Origin: Gossypium raimondii
Taxonomy: Eukaryota > Streptophyta > Magnoliopsida > Malvales > Malvaceae
Length of the DNA stretch: 64,000 nt
NCBI RefSeq assembly: GCF_025698545.1
Contig: NC_068570.1
Coordinates: 2,046,001 to 2,110,000 of the forward strand
Direction: 5' to 3'
Both the position numbers and the translations under genes were made by a program. Below are positions 37,310 through 50,692 of this stretch, in pieces. How positions within the stretch are numbered: the stretch's first letter is position 1; the number at the start of each line of letters is the position of its first letter. Under the pieces are notes generated by a model that had not been told where the DNA came from, did no database searches, and worked only from the letters and a program-made list of their open reading frames with translations.

Positions 37310-37900
37310 GATGAGGAGAGCTTGCCCAACATGGGCTGGGCCGGGTCCAATAAAAAATTTTGGCATGTTTGTTAGGCCTAATCTAAAAAATAGGCTTAAA
37401 ATTTTGTTCAAATTTGGCCCGGATAAAAAAATGTTAAGCCCATATTAATTTTTATATAATTTTTAATATATATAATACATAAAAATACTAAAAACATTAA
37501 AATAAATGCTTCCTTTAAAAAAAGTATATACACTTAAATAACACTAACATAGGTGCAACTTAACAATAAAATGCCTTTAAAATAGTAACAAAATTAACAA
37601 TAAAACAAAAGTTTATAATATCCAAACAATAACAGTAAAACAATAGGAACATAGTAGTGAAATGGTAGCAAAATAGTGCAAAAAAAAAAAGAAAATAGAA
37701 AAAAAAGTTTTAAAAAAAAGCAAGAATAGAAAAAAGAAAGCAGCAGTTTTTTTTTTTTTGTATATTTGGTCCGGGCCGGGCTCGGGCCAAAAAAGTCTTA
37801 CTCAAGGCGTGGTCCATTTTCTAAACGGATCTTTCTTTTTTTGTCTAAACTCATTTTCCGAGTCTATATTTTTACTCAAACCCTTCCATTCTTCACACTC
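37310..37900. repeat. Inverted GGGCCGGG-containing dispersed repeat
   Basis: The left part has 'gggctgggccgggtcc' and 'ttggcccgg'; the right part has 'ggtccgggccgggctcgggcc' in related sequence. Between them lies AT-rich sequence with A runs. Similar text occurs near 10297-10760 and 15860-16380. It is probably a non-autonomous mobile element of unknown class. Confidence 0.45.
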
Positions 37901-38187
37901 TCGTTTGGTCGATCACATGTGTAATATATCCAAATACGCATACCAAAAGTTCACCATGACTCATCCAATAACTCCCCTCAGCAAAACACTTAAAAGGAAA
38001 CACATTAAATCATATTGTAGATATTGAATTTCATCCAACTCCAAATCAAAGTTTTATAGACAAAAACATTCGTTCTTTTCAAATTAATGTTGTTTCAAGT
38101 TGGATTGTTTCAACTTTGTGATAAATTTGTAACTTGTTGAATTTCTAAACCTTAATTTAATCTCAATTCAACTTGTGATTTAACGTA

Positions 38188-38714
38188 GGTTAAAATTTGT
38201 TATTAATCTTTGTACTTCGTAAAAATTGTGGATTTAATTTTATACTTTTAATTGATCAATTTTAATCTTTATATTTTTGAATGATCAATTTTAGTCTTTA
38301 TACTTTTGAATTATGAAATATTAATCCTGAACCAAATAGTAATAGTTTGGCTAAATTTAATTATTAGTCGGTACTACGCATACAATTGTAAATTTAAAAC
38401 ATATTCTCAATTTGACTATTCTAAAATCCTTATACTTTTCGGATTTTGAAATTGTAATCTTGACACAACCAACAGTCATTAATTCATTAACTAAATTTTG
38501 AGTGAGTAATATATAGAAATAACAAAATGACATGACATTCCACATGATAACATGCTTGTCGCGGAACTGAATTGAATGAATTTAACAATTATTGTTTGTC
38601 AAAGACTGAAATTTTAAAATTTGAAAAGTACAGGAAGTAAAAATGACCAATTAAAGTACAATGACTAAATCCACAACATTCGCAAAGTAGAGGGACTAGT
38701 AGCAGAATTTAACC
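38188..38714. mobile_element. Foldback element, family B (527 bp)
   Basis: Starts GGTTAAAATTTGTTATTAAT, and the right end inverse reads GGTTAAATTCTGCTACTAGT. The subterminal 'ttgtggattta' is present on both sides. The right part matches the copies at 11576 and 23558. Confidence 0.7.
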
Positions 38715-39173
38715 TTTAACCCTATTGTCAACTTTAAGCCATTCCTATTGTGATCAACGAAGAATAGAAACATCGATACTTAACTGCAAGAAAGACGCAT
38801 TAACATAAGCACAAAATTGAAAGGTAAAAACCCTTTTTAATTTCAAAACAATTCCAATTCATATAAATCCGAATTATAATGTCTGTACAAAATCTTTTCA
38901 ATTCGATGTAAAGCTTTGGTGAAAGAATCTATATCGGCATTTTTCCGAAAGATCGATATTCTTGCAGCAGTCTAAGCGACCTCCCCCCAAACATTTGGCT
39001 TTTTCAGCTTGACTGTGTAACAAGTCTTCCATCAGATCCATTGATGCTATCTACTGCTGTATGATGAAGTGATTAAACGAAAGAACGGATAAAAAAAGAG
39101 GGGTAGCAACTAATCAAAAGATGAAAACTCGAACAAACGAGTCGGAAAATCACCTATCTAGATTGCCTTGGTC

Positions 39174-42100
39174 TCAGTTTGATCCTACAGGAATCAACTT
39201 CAAAGCAGCAGCTATCGGCATCCCAAGGAATCCAAGGCAGACGCTGACAAACCACTGCTGTACTGTGAGAGGAGAAGTGCTTGCAAAGGTACCGAGGAAC
39301 TCGACGATCACAATTTGGAATATGATAGTGCAACTTATCACGGCCACAAACACGTGGTTTTTCAGTAAGCCTTTGAGAACATTAATCTTTTCCATCTCTC
39401 TAGAGCTAATTTCGTTGAAAACCTGAAGAAAATGACAGCCATTGGTGTAAGTCAAGCAATCCAAGAAGATATAGAATCAAACACAGTACACGAAATGACT
39501 GCACAGAATTTCAGTTCAAAACAATGCGGACTGGCATTAAGTTATGCAGCTCGATTCCATAAACATCCGAAGTTTGAACTATTTTGAATCAAATCAAAGT
39601 CACTCATGTAAGTACCTATAGAATATTGAAACAATTTTAACATACCTGGCAAAAGACAAAAGAGTTGAAAATAAGAGTGTTCAGTATCAGATCGGAATCC
39701 GGGCCATCGAGATGAAAAGCAGCCTTTCCTCTTGTCTGAAGAATCCATATAATCACAAACTGATATAAAGACTGCCCTAAAATATTCCTCCACATTACAT
39801 TACTGATGAAGTTTCCCTTCCTACCAACTGGTGATCTCTTCATCAAGTCATCGTTAGGAGGCTCGGTAGCTAATGCAAGTGCCCCTAACGTATCCATGAT
39901 CATGTTGACCCACAAAAGTTGAACAGCAGTGAGTGGAGCATTTCCTGAGAAGCGAGAAATCATATCAACTCACGAATTAGTAGGGGAATTACAATATTGT
40001 CAAATTCAAGCAAAAGAAGTGATAAGCCCGTATCAAAGTGACAACAGCTGGGTTTCTTACCGGTCAAACAGGCTGAAGCAAAGTTTACAATTAGGGCGAC
40101 CACGTTGACAGTTAGTTGAAACTGAACGAATTTTTGTATATTTATATAAACTGAACGTCCCCATTTAGCAACAGTTACAATTGTAGAGAAGTTATCATCT
40201 AGGATTATGACATCTGCACTTTCTTTGGCCACCTGTAAATTGTGAATCGGTTTTAAGTACATGACATGCCCGTTTAAGGAGCTAGGAAGAATTCAGAACA
40301 GTGACAAAAGACACAAAAACTTGGGTCATTTTCTACAACTTCGCCACCAGTGAGATCGGTGTTGGAAGTTAATATATTTCCTGATAAGAAAGTGAAGGAA
40401 CTGCATTTAGGAGATACCTCAGTCCCAGCGATGCCCATTGCAAGCCCAATATCAGCTTCATGAAGTGCAGGAGCATCATTTGTACCATCTCCGGTCACAG
40501 CAACTACTTCTCCAAGTGAGGTTCGTAGGTGTTTAACAAGAGTATGTTTATCCATAGGTGAAGATCGAGCCATTACCTGCACGACTTTCATATAGTTGGT
40601 GAACAGTTCCCTTTAATTATGAGCATCTGAAAGACAAATCCGTATATTGTCCCACCGCAATATATGGTAAGAGACTAATCTAACTGCCACAAAATGCTAC
40701 TAGTGTTGGTTCTTTAATTAAGTACTAGTACCATATTCAACTTAGAATTCAACTTAAATAGAAACTGAGTTGAAGAAAGAAAAGCAAAGGAATGCACCTG
40801 TATTTTTGGAATAAGTTCATACAATTCCTCTTCAGATTTTTCCCGGAAAACTGGACCTTCAATTGCTATACCATCATCGGTTAAAATTCCAATTTCCCTT
40901 GCAATAGCCTTAGCAGTGTTAATATTGTCTCCAGTGACCATTCGGACAGTAATACCAGCAGACTTACATATTGCAACAGACTCCTTAACACCAGGGCGTA
41001 CCGGATCTTTGATGCCGACAATGCCTATACAAGTGTACCCTTGAAGAGGAAGGGAGCTATCACCAGAAAAATTAGTTCCTACATCCATGTAAGCAAGGCA
41101 TAAAGTTCGAAGAGCTTCACTAGCAAATTGCTCAATTGTATTCTTTAGATGGTTGGTGGTTGGTTCATCCAGGGGAAGAACATCACCATTTGAGCTTATT
41201 ACTTTGTCACATGCAGCTAAGATTATTTCAGAAGCACCCTTACAATGCACTCGGAGACCTCCTTCCGGAAACTCTATAACTACACCCATTCTCTTTTTTG
41301 CAGAGTTGAAAGGCTCAACTTTCACAATTTTAGATGCTTTCCGTTCTGCTTGGAAATCCCCACCAAGCAATAACCCGAATTCTAAAAGGGCAGTTTCTGT
41401 TGGTGTTCCCAGTATCTCAATTTTGTTTTCTTTGTTATTAACGACTTCTCCTCCGGTGTTATTAAATATGGACTCAATTAAAATTTTCGCAGCAGATTCA
41501 GGAACTGCAGATCTAAAATGATTATTCTTGTTGGAGGTGCTCACTTCCTTGATTTGCCCACAAAAGCATGTTTTCACAACAGTCATGTGGTTAGTAGTCA
41601 GCGTACCTGTTTTATCACTGCAAATACTTGTAGAGGATCCCATTGTCTCACAAGCAGCCAGATGGCGAACGAGCGCCTTGTCATTCATCATCTTCTTCAT
41701 GGCAAAAGCAAGGCTTAATGTCACAGCCAAAGGCAGCCCCTCAGGAACAGCAACAACAACAATTGTAACGGCAATAGCGAAAAATTCCAACATTTCCATC
41801 GCATCATCTCCAGACCAAATCCATTGTGTGCCATCTTGTAGCTTGCGGCTAAACAATCCTTGTACTAGAACAGCAAATGTCACAACAGCAAAAAAAAGAC
41901 CTATTTTACCAATAATTGTGGCTACTCCATTCAGTTTAACCTGCAATGGGGTTTCATCATCTCCACCTTCGCTAAGGGTGGCCATAAGTTTCCCCCATTG
42001 AGTTCTCATCCCAACAGTAGTCACAAGCATCTTGCATGACCCATCCTGCACTTTGGTTCCAGAGAGGAGAAAAGGGTTTCTTGAATTTACACTAACTGGT

Positions 42101-43810
42101 TCACTCTCTCCCGTTAAACTGGATTCATTTATCAAAACTGAAAACCCCGAAATGAAGAGTCCATCAGCTGGGACCTGATCTCCAATGGCAAGATGAACAA
42201 TATCACCAGGAAGTAGATCAAATATTGATATTTTCTGCCTCAGTCCATCTCTGGTAACCTGAACCGTTATTTTTTTCTTCTCCTTGTCTAAATCTCTGAA
42301 CTGCAAAGATTGTCTGTAATCACTTGTGGCAGTGACAAACACAACAAGAAGAATGCTCAAAACAATTCCAAGACCATCATAGGCACCCTTTGGCCATCCT
42401 TCCACTGTAATACCAACAGCAAGAGAGACAAGGGCACAAACAGCTAATATCATGAGGGTTGTATCTTGAAGGGCTTCCCATACGAAAACCCAGAAACCTC
42501 GTGGAGGGGTTTCCGTGAACTTATTAATTCCATAAATACGTTTCCTTTCATTTACCAAATGCTCAGAAGTAGGAATACCATTAACAATTGAAGTAGAGAG
42601 CTTGGCTGCTATATCCTCAACCCCACCATGAATTTTCAACTTCTTCACATCATGACCTTCAACAATAGATCCCAACTCATCAGCACAAATCTGAAAACCA
42701 GCTGCTTTAACTTCTTCAGGTGCATCATATTCACTAGACAAGTTTAAGCCTGTTGACAAATTAAAGGAATCAAACATACTAGAAACGTCAAAAAACTCGT
42801 TAAATCCTGACATGTATCAGACTAAAGAGATTCTTACCATGGATAAATTGAAGAGCAGCTTGTGAAACCAAAACTGCAACCCTAAATTTTTCCTATAACA
42901 CACAAAAAGCAATAAAAAGACTTAACATCAAAATCAAGAATAAAAAAGGAAATTGTTCCATATGTCCAATGAAATTCTATCTATCATCTTTAAGGTGCAA
43001 GGGCTGACTCTTCACCAAAATTATGCACAAATAACTACTATCAGAAAAAAAGCCAACCAAGTATACATTAAAGTTTAAAATAACAAACATAGCAACAAAT
43101 TTAGACCATAAAATAAATTAACTAGCTCTTTGTGTAGAGTGAACTAATTAGACAGTTCTGATTTTCTTCAGAACACTACAGAACTCAGAGAAATAAACAT
43201 CATATTCTTGCTGAAAATCACAATGCCATTGATTAACAAACCTAAAGCTTCAAACAAATGCACAAGGTTAGCAAGCTCTCAACGAGAAATTTAAAGCATT
43301 GAAACAACAAAAGTTGATTAGGCAGTTATAGATCAGCTGATCTAAACCTAATTACATTCAACTTCTAACTTCTTAACCTCAAGCAAGTTGAAACTTGAAA
43401 GTTACTAATTTAATCTTACAGAAAAATAATTAAAAATATTAAAAGAACAAATCCTTCTTTATTAGATAAGAAAAAAGTAAAGAAATCTAAACAGATCCAA
43501 AATAGTTAAGAAAAGAGCTTAGTTTCATTTAATTCTCTACTAAAAGCTTCTTCAAGAAGCAAACATTACAAAGTATAAATAATAATAATAATAACTTCGA
43601 AAAATCCAAAAAACAAAATTAAAAAAAAAAAACCTGATTAGAGCGACGAATAGCTTCAGCTTCAAAACGCTTGGAAAGATTAGCAGTAAATCGAAACCTT
43701 CGCTTACGATTCTTAACGATCCAACAAAGTTTCCTCCATCTTTCTAAAGCTTCTTCAGATGAGTTCTTTGGCTTCACATCTCCAAAGTTCTCGTTCAAAT
43801 AACTCTCCAT
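39174..43810 (-). CDS. Autoinhibited P2B-type Ca2+-ATPase, ACA1/2/7 type, seven exons
   Basis: Calmodulin-regulated pump that exports Ca2+ from the cytosol, using ATP. Exons in transcript order: 43634-43810, 42838-42892, 40798-42749, 40418-40576, 40061-40232, 39646-39944, 39174-39422; all GT-AG with closed phase, giving 1020 residues (family ~1015). The N-terminus has the calmodulin/autoinhibitory segment [18 protein letters not shown] (24-41). Then come paired membrane helices, TGES (290-293), the Ca2+-site motif PEGLPLAV (about 413-420), the phosphorylated Asp456 in [10 protein letters not shown], the ATP-binding CKGAS, and the hinge [11 protein letters not shown] (756-766). The C-terminal helices carry [20 protein letters not shown]. 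The MESYLNENF start and N-terminal layout fit ACA1/ACA2/ACA7, known from ER or plastid-envelope membranes, rather than ACA8/10 or ACA4/11. All key residues are intact. Exon 3 alone codes 650 residues. Confidence 0.96.
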
Positions 43811-44443
43811 TTTTTTCTTTTCTTCTGCACTTCCGAGAAACAAAAACAAATCTAATTCAATAGATCCTTAGCTTTTTTGGTACTACTAGTTCATTTACTA
43901 AAGTTGCTAATATTGAAAGAGAAGCTCAAGCAACACCAGAAAAAGAAGATTATATTCTTCCAAGAAATTGGAATTTTGAATTTTTGTTTAAGGATTTGGT
44001 TCTTCTAAGCTTTAATGGCTTCTTCCAAAGGAAAAAAGGCAAATGAGAATAAAAAGACCGGAGTTGACAAATAATACTGTTTCCAATGTTTTTCTGTTTG
44101 TTTTCAACTAAAAAAAGTCCATTTCTTTTTCTCTTCACTACCTTAATTCGCCCAACTGTTTCTTTTTTTATTAGAATATTTGATAATCACAATAACTTTT
44201 AATTAAATTTAATTACAAAAAAAATTAAAATTAGTGGTCGAACTGATTAAATCATCTATTCTCGATTCGTTTAGTTTGGTTGAATATATAATTAAAAAAA
44301 TTCATATTTTTTTTTACAAAATTATTCAATCAGCTTTAAAATCAGGTTTAGAGATTAATTGGTTTAACCTTTCTAATCGGACCGACACCCAAATCAGTTT
44401 CCGATCGAATTTATTTGACCTACCAATCTGATGCGATTCAAAC
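43811..44443. other. 5' flank of the Ca2+-ATPase gene (minus strand)
   Basis: Leader and promoter on the minus strand. The leader just upstream of the ATG is purine-rich (GAAGAAAAGAAAAAA). I see no convincing TATA box. A dispersed 'aatcggaccgacacc' repeat begins near 44236. Confidence 0.45.
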
Positions 44444-44682
44444 TATGGCGAAGCTAGAATTAAATTGTATATTTTTACAATAGTAAAAATGTAATTTCAT
44501 CATTTTAATAGCCTATATCTTTATAATTTTAAAAGGATTAAATCGAATTTTTATCACATTGGGACCAAAATATAATTTTACCATTATTAATTTAAAATGT
44601 TATAAATTATAAATGGCCTAAATGTAAAATTTTTCATTTTAGGAGGGTCGGACCCCTATCAACCTCTTGGCTCCGCCACTAT
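44444..44682. mobile_element. 239-bp MITE with perfect 8-bp target-site duplication
   Basis: ATTCAAAC stands immediately on both sides (44436-44443 and 44683-44690). The ends are imperfect inverse copies: TATGGCGAAGC at left, and ATAGTGGCGGAGCC as the complement of the right end. An 8-bp duplication is typical of hAT elements. The interior is AT-rich and non-coding. Confidence 0.8.
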
Positions 44683-44690
44683 ATTCAAAC

Positions 44691-47600
44691 AACATTGACG
44701 TTTATTTTTTTTTCTTACTAGACAACTTCTTTATAATTAAAAGCAAAATTTTCAAAATCAGATCAATAATTGAATCAGTTAAACTATCGATTTATCGATC
44801 CAATCAATTCATTTAATTCAATCAAATAAATCATAAAAAAATTATATTTTTTTTCGATTCAATCAATTAATATCGATTTTGAAGTAATTTATTTTATATT
44901 ATCCATTTAAACTGAGTTAACTCGTGGAGTGGTAAATACGGCGGGGGGATCTGACCGTGTGTAATAAAAACGGGGGGCATTGATTCGAGGGAAAACGTGG
45001 ATTACGCGGTTCAACATGTGGGTTTGGTAACCAATCCAAGGTCAACACAGTGTCTTTGGGCCCCACTATATAGTTTTCCTCCTCTGGGTTTATTTCATCA
45101 AAGTCCACAACTTATAAACCATATTCTAAATTAATCCTTAAACTTTAAAACTTTATAATTAAATTTACATTCTATAGGTTTCATTCCAATCATGTCTTTT
45201 CATTAACCATTACAACACTTGTATATTTTTCTTATTAAGGGTTTTAGAATTAGATAAGTAATTAAATCATTTTTTGTTTAATTAATCTCACATGTCATTA
45301 AATAAATTATTAAAAATTTAAAAATATTATTACAAATTTAAAAAATAGTTCGATCAATTCAACTATTAGTTCAATCGATTTTAACTTTATTCGTATCAAT
45401 TCACAAATCAAATATCTCTTAGAACTAATATTCTAATTAATTCTCAATTTAACTGGTCGATTCAATTCAATTCCAAAATCATAATATTATTTGACTTTAG
45501 TTTCTTTTCTTTTTCTTTTGTGTAAATAATTTATTGTTTTCTCATGGGTAAATTCAGGATTTTTTAGGGCAATATTGAATTATTAGTTTTCGAGACGTCA
45601 AAATATGATTTTATCATATATTATTTTTAAAGGATTTAATAGAAATAATTTTCATTTTGGGAAGTTAAACTGTAATTTGAGTGTATCCTATTTTATAATT
45701 TAAACATTTTAAGTAGCTGCATAGCAATTTTCTCATACTTGGGTGCCAAGACCCTTTCCTGCCCTTTGATTCACCCATGATTTTCTTTATTTATTTATAT
45801 AAAAGAAAAATATATAAAAAATACAAATAAATAAATTTAATTAATTGTAAACCCAAAAGAATAAATTTATAATATAATTTATCTATTTCTATTTATAAAA
45901 ATAAACAAAAAGTTATTTTCAAATGATGTCATAGTGAAAAAAGTACTTGAAGTCAACCAAACCTAATTACTAGTTGAATTTTGTTGTTATAAAATGCCTA
46001 ATTGATCCTTTCTCAATCTCCTGTATCCAATATTGTATTTGGTAATTTATGGACTAACCTAACCCTCTTGCTTACCATAAATTTGACTTGTGGAACTTCA
46101 ATTTTCAAATTTTCAAATTTTCCTTTTCTTCATTATTTCATATCATGAGATAATAAAATAACCCACCAAAATTTATGGACTAAATGGTAAAAAAACTCAA
46201 TAATCCGTAAGTGAGATTTCAAATTTAAATCTTGTAAACCGAGAAATTAGTATTGCAAAAGTTTTATTCTTATCTAAGATTTCGACTTAACTCCATTCCA
46301 AATTTAATCAAAATTCAATGTATAACTGCTTTTTTATGTTTTAATTTTACTTTTCTATAACAGCAACAACAATAAAGTATATAACAACTTTTGTGTAAAA
46401 ATTTAATAAAATTAGTACTATTCCTAAGTGAAATTAAAATAATACATTTGAGTTAAGATATTATCTCAATGAAAATTTCAAATTTTATATAAAAATATAC
46501 TAATCATGTTTTATAAATTAAAAATAGTTTTTAATAAATGGAATTAAACTAGTATATTTTATTAAAGATGCGATCTAAATCTCACTATTTAATATTATCA
46601 ATATATTATAATTTTTAATAAAATTTTAAAAAAATTAATTTATGATTTAAATCTCAGATATATAAATGTACTACAATCACCTCTTTATAATATTTAAAAT
46701 TTCAATAGTCAAGTCGGTTGAGTCTTAACTTGATTAGCATGGTATTGTTGTCAATGTAGGAAGATGTGGATTCGATTATGCTGAAACACATTATCCTCCT
46801 ATTTATGGGTTGGGTAGTTCTAAGATAGATCTAAACATTATATCAAAAAACAGATATAGTTAGAACCTAAAATGAGATTTTTTTAAAATTTGACGGACAA
46901 CTAAAATTATTATAGAAAATTTTAATGAAAATAAAATAACCCAAAACTTTGAATGGGGCTCAATGGGACTTGAAATTAAACTTAGGATCCCAAAATTAAG
47001 ATTTGAGATGTAGTAGTTTTATCATATTAATTAATTAATTAATATAGGGTAGGGTAGGGTAGGTTGAAAATAAAAATAAATAAATAGGTATGAGTGACTA
47101 TTAGTGATTTTAAGTATTGGGACAATAACATGTAGAAAGATCACATGGAGCTAGCAATTAGCCCAAGCCAAGTCCCAAAAAGGGGAAAAGATTTCAACAT
47201 TTGTCACTCAGATTCAATAATTGTTATTTATAATGGTTACATCCATGCCCATAATTTTCTTTTATTCTTATTTTATTCACCCTCGGTGTTTTTTTTATTA
47301 ATTTAATCACTCTTAACATAAATTAATAAATTTGTCATTTTACTGTTGAATTATTCGTCAACTATTTTAAATAGGGATTATTTTTATTTTGGCCGTCCAA
47401 ATTTTTTTACTATACACCTTCAATTTTTTGTTACTATTTAATGGTGGAATAATTAATTAAAAGAAATTTTGCTTCAAGTTTAGTGGATAACATGTTTCCT
47501 TTATTTAAAAAAGAAGTGGGTAACATGTTTTCCAAAAAATTAAAATTGAATAACTTGTTTTAATCCCCAAAAAGTGGATAACATGTTATGCAAAATTTTT

Positions 47601-49090
47601 ACATGAAAAAAATTTTCAATAGTAATTGAAAATGCATGTGTAAGTATTAGTAAATGCAAAGATTTATTGAAAAAAATATTATGTAGGTAACATGAACTTA
47701 AAATGACATATAAAATGTTGATGTGAATTTAAAATTTACGTGTTAAAATATTATTGATTGATTAGTTACACGTTAATGGTGTTAAACCAGATATTATAAT
47801 TATACACGAATTAATATTTTTAATTACTAAAATAAGTATTTTAAAAATAAAAATATCATTCAATCAAAGTATAAACATCATTTATAATATTATTCATAGG
47901 CTTTTGCTACAAAGGGTGCCATAAGTGGTGTCGTGGCGACCCCCATGATGTTGCTTTGAAGTTAAATGTTGATGTTCCGGAGGATGCTTTGAGAGGACGA
48001 GCGGGCATTTGCACGGTGCTTACTGCTTAGAGATGTGAATGATGTAGTGTTACGGGATTAAAATTTTAGATTTATAATTACAAATTAAGAGGGAGGGCTT
48101 TATTTATAGCTGAGCTCCCTTAAATCTAACGGTACATATCAGATTATGTCAATGATTTTAAAAGATAAAAGTCCTAAGAAATTTAAACTCTGTAAATGAG
48201 CATTGAGTTTCTTCTAACTAAACATGAAAAATCTAAAATGTACCCATGACATGGTAACTTTGTGCATCAATTGGGATATCGCCATGTAATTGTGGGTCTA
48301 AACTTAAATTCTTCTCGTCTGGGTTTGACGAGCTATTGTTTTTTTGATGTTGTTTCTTTTCAGTTTGTAACCTGTTTGGGCAATTGATTAGCAGCAGACT
48401 TGGCCTAATAGGTTTAACCAAACTAAATAATCTTACAATTCAGGAAGCCATTTTTCAGCCCAATTTTCTTTCCCACAAAGCCAATTTCCAGCAGTCTTTT
48501 AATTGGGTTTAGAAAATGGAGAAAATGGGTCCATACTCCATATAGAGTGACCACTATTGGACATTGTGTTAATTGTTAGTATCTAATTCCATCGCAATTA
48601 ATTAGTCAAAAAGTTGATGTATGTGGACGTTAGCATCGCATGTCAAAGAAAAGGTGTTTTTGTTGATATGAGAATATCAAATTTGTTCATGTAAAAAAAA
48701 TTGTGGATAAATTGGCAAATCAACTAGAAAGATCAAAATAGTAAATTTTAAAGACGTCTCAACCGTAAAAATAGCACAAAAGAGTAAAACTACAAATCAA
48801 CGAAAGGAAAGATAAGTAATTTTGGTCCAACCTTAATTATAAGAAAACCCTTTGTCATTAAACTACAAGCAAAAGCCATTACAAAGGCCCAATAATGGCA
48901 AGAGAAACATGAAATTTTTTCATGGAAACAGTAAATATTGTCGTGATCGAAAGACTTCCAAGCTTGTAGGAAAACTATAGTATTTTTCTTTCTCAAGTTG
49001 ATTCCAACTCGGGGAATGTATCATTTACGGGGAAAAAAAAATCAGACTTAAGACTCTAAATTCTAATAATGGTTGACGAAAGTATGCATG
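44691..49090. other. Intergenic, AT-rich, no supported gene
   Basis: Repeat fragments only: at 44760-44880 (dispersed repeat), near 46720-46840 and at 47900-48420. The last has a GC-richer patch (47925-48030) of unknown origin. A TAGGG triplet run lies at 47044-47060. No domains or paired splice sites were recognised. Confidence 0.5.
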
Positions 49091-49094
49091 TCTA

Positions 49095-50692
49095 AATTCT
49101 ACACTCGGATGGAGCTGTTAAGGTCGGTTCCGGGATGTTGTTGTGGGGTATTTTTAGGGATCAACACGGAAACTGGATTCTTGGATTTAATAAACGGTTG
49201 GTCCAATGTTCTATTTTTAACGCTGAGCTTTGGAGTATTTTAGATGGGTTAACTCTTGGTAGGTCGTGTGGGTCACACGATCGTATGAAATGGGTCAACT
49301 CATGTGGTTTTTGTAGGTTGCTCCGATTTTTTTATTTTCATTCGTTTTTCCCTCATTTTGCTCCAAAATGCTCTATTAAGCATCAAAACATGAATTTAAA
49401 GGATTAGGAGCATTAAGAATGAGATTAAAACATGTTACTTTCATCACTTATCAACTCTTCTTCAAAGCAGACTGTCACACCCCAAAATTGGAGTTAGAAG
49501 AATCAAGGTTTGCAAGTTGAGTTAGAGGTCAAGGTTAGATTTTTAAGTTTACTGGTTCAGTGGTAAGGAATTAGCTTACCACTTGGTCTTGTGTTTAAAC
49601 CTCTACGTGTGTACTCGGGGATTATTCTTTTTGTTATTTTTCTGTTGTGTAGCTAAGTGGTTGAGTTTAATTGAAACTAAATTTAGATGTGTCTGATACG
49701 GGGTTAGTGGAGTTGAGAGGGAAATTCTAATTTTTGAAAAAAATCCCCAAATTCTCTCACGTTTATTTTCTTCTCTCTCTCTCGTCAATTTCTCTATTTC
49801 ACTTCTCCAATTTCAATTTTGGATTCTTTTGCTTCAGTATCCTCTTATTCCCTTATTTTCTTTGTTCATTTATTTTTTCTTCTTTTTGATTCCCTCTTAC
49901 TATACTCCAAAATTCTATTATTTTGTGATGCCACATTGGTGTCAACATAATTGTTAGTTGCTGTTCCTCAAGGGTTTCATTTGTCCTCTTGATTTTCGTT
50001 TGATCAAGTGTCGAATCAGGTAAGTGTAAGTGTCATTTTGTTTATTTTTACAATGGTTCTTTGATTCTTTTATATTTGGTTTTGACCCAAATTCTTATAG
50101 GTTTAGTATGTTGTGAAATTGAGTTTTCAAATCGGTAGAATAGAGGCGTATCAATCGATATTTGGTGCTTGGAAGCGCTTTTTCAGGTGTGTTTATTGAA
50201 AACTTGTAGTCGGGGGTGTAATTGTTGTTAATTTTTGTGTTTTGCAGCAAATTTGGGGTGATTTTTGGACCACATAGGAGTGCCGCACATGGACCATCCA
50301 CACGACAGTGTGCTGCTTTAAAGTTAGGGTAATTTTCTTGTCACATTGTTGTGTGACCTCTGTTAGGGATTTCGATGGCCAATGTGACCTTCAAGATCTG
50401 GTCAAAACTTTTGGGGCCAGATTTTGGGGTGTTACACAAACGGTGTGATAGAGTATTGATTCAGACAAACAATTTGGAGGTTTTTCAGGAAACTCAGGAA
50501 GCATTTTCAAAGACACCACATTCAGCACTAGTCAGACATCTTCAACAACTCTTGTTGGAAATAGGCCTTTGGGAATTTGAACATATTCCTAGAGAATAGA
50601 ACGTAGAAGGAGATGGTATCGCTAATCTGGCTTTCAACAGGAAAGAATGGCTACAACTGTTTGCAGAGAGTCCACTAAATATTACTAGTTAA
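49095..50692 (+). pseudogene. LINE RNase H domain, split by an insertion
   Basis: The first half (49100-49262) reads HSDGAVKVGSG and RDQHGNWILGFN, then CSIFNAELWSILDGLTLG. The second half (from about 50440) reads RCDRVLIQTNNLEVFQ, then LLLEIGLWEFEHIPRE, a stop, and NVEGDGIANLAFNRKEW. This is the RNase H domain found at the C-terminus of plant LINE (L1-type) polyproteins. A ~1.18-kb block (49263-50440) interrupts it. The stop and the QTNN in place of the usual QTDN (catalytic Asp changed) show decay. A related fragment lies at 61082-62374. Confidence 0.8.
49473..50436 (+). mobile_element. LTR-like element inserted in the LINE fragment
   Basis: Begins TGTCACACCCCAAAATT and ends GATTTTGGGGTGTTACA, inverse ends of 15 bases with one difference. 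The flanks CAGAC and CAAAC could be a 5-bp target duplication with one change. Length is 964 bases with no coding sequence, so it is a candidate solo LTR. It contains pol III-like boxes at 49553-49601. The 49263-49472 piece on its left is separate debris of unclear origin. Confidence 0.6.

Noticed and set aside
41528..42001. A 157-codon plus-strand frame
   Set aside because: It lies antisense within the large exon of the Ca2+-ATPase gene and has no independent support.
47041..47062. TAGGG repeats suggestive of a telomeric tract
   Set aside because: Only about three copies, and the plant telomere unit is TTTAGGG; too short and the wrong unit.
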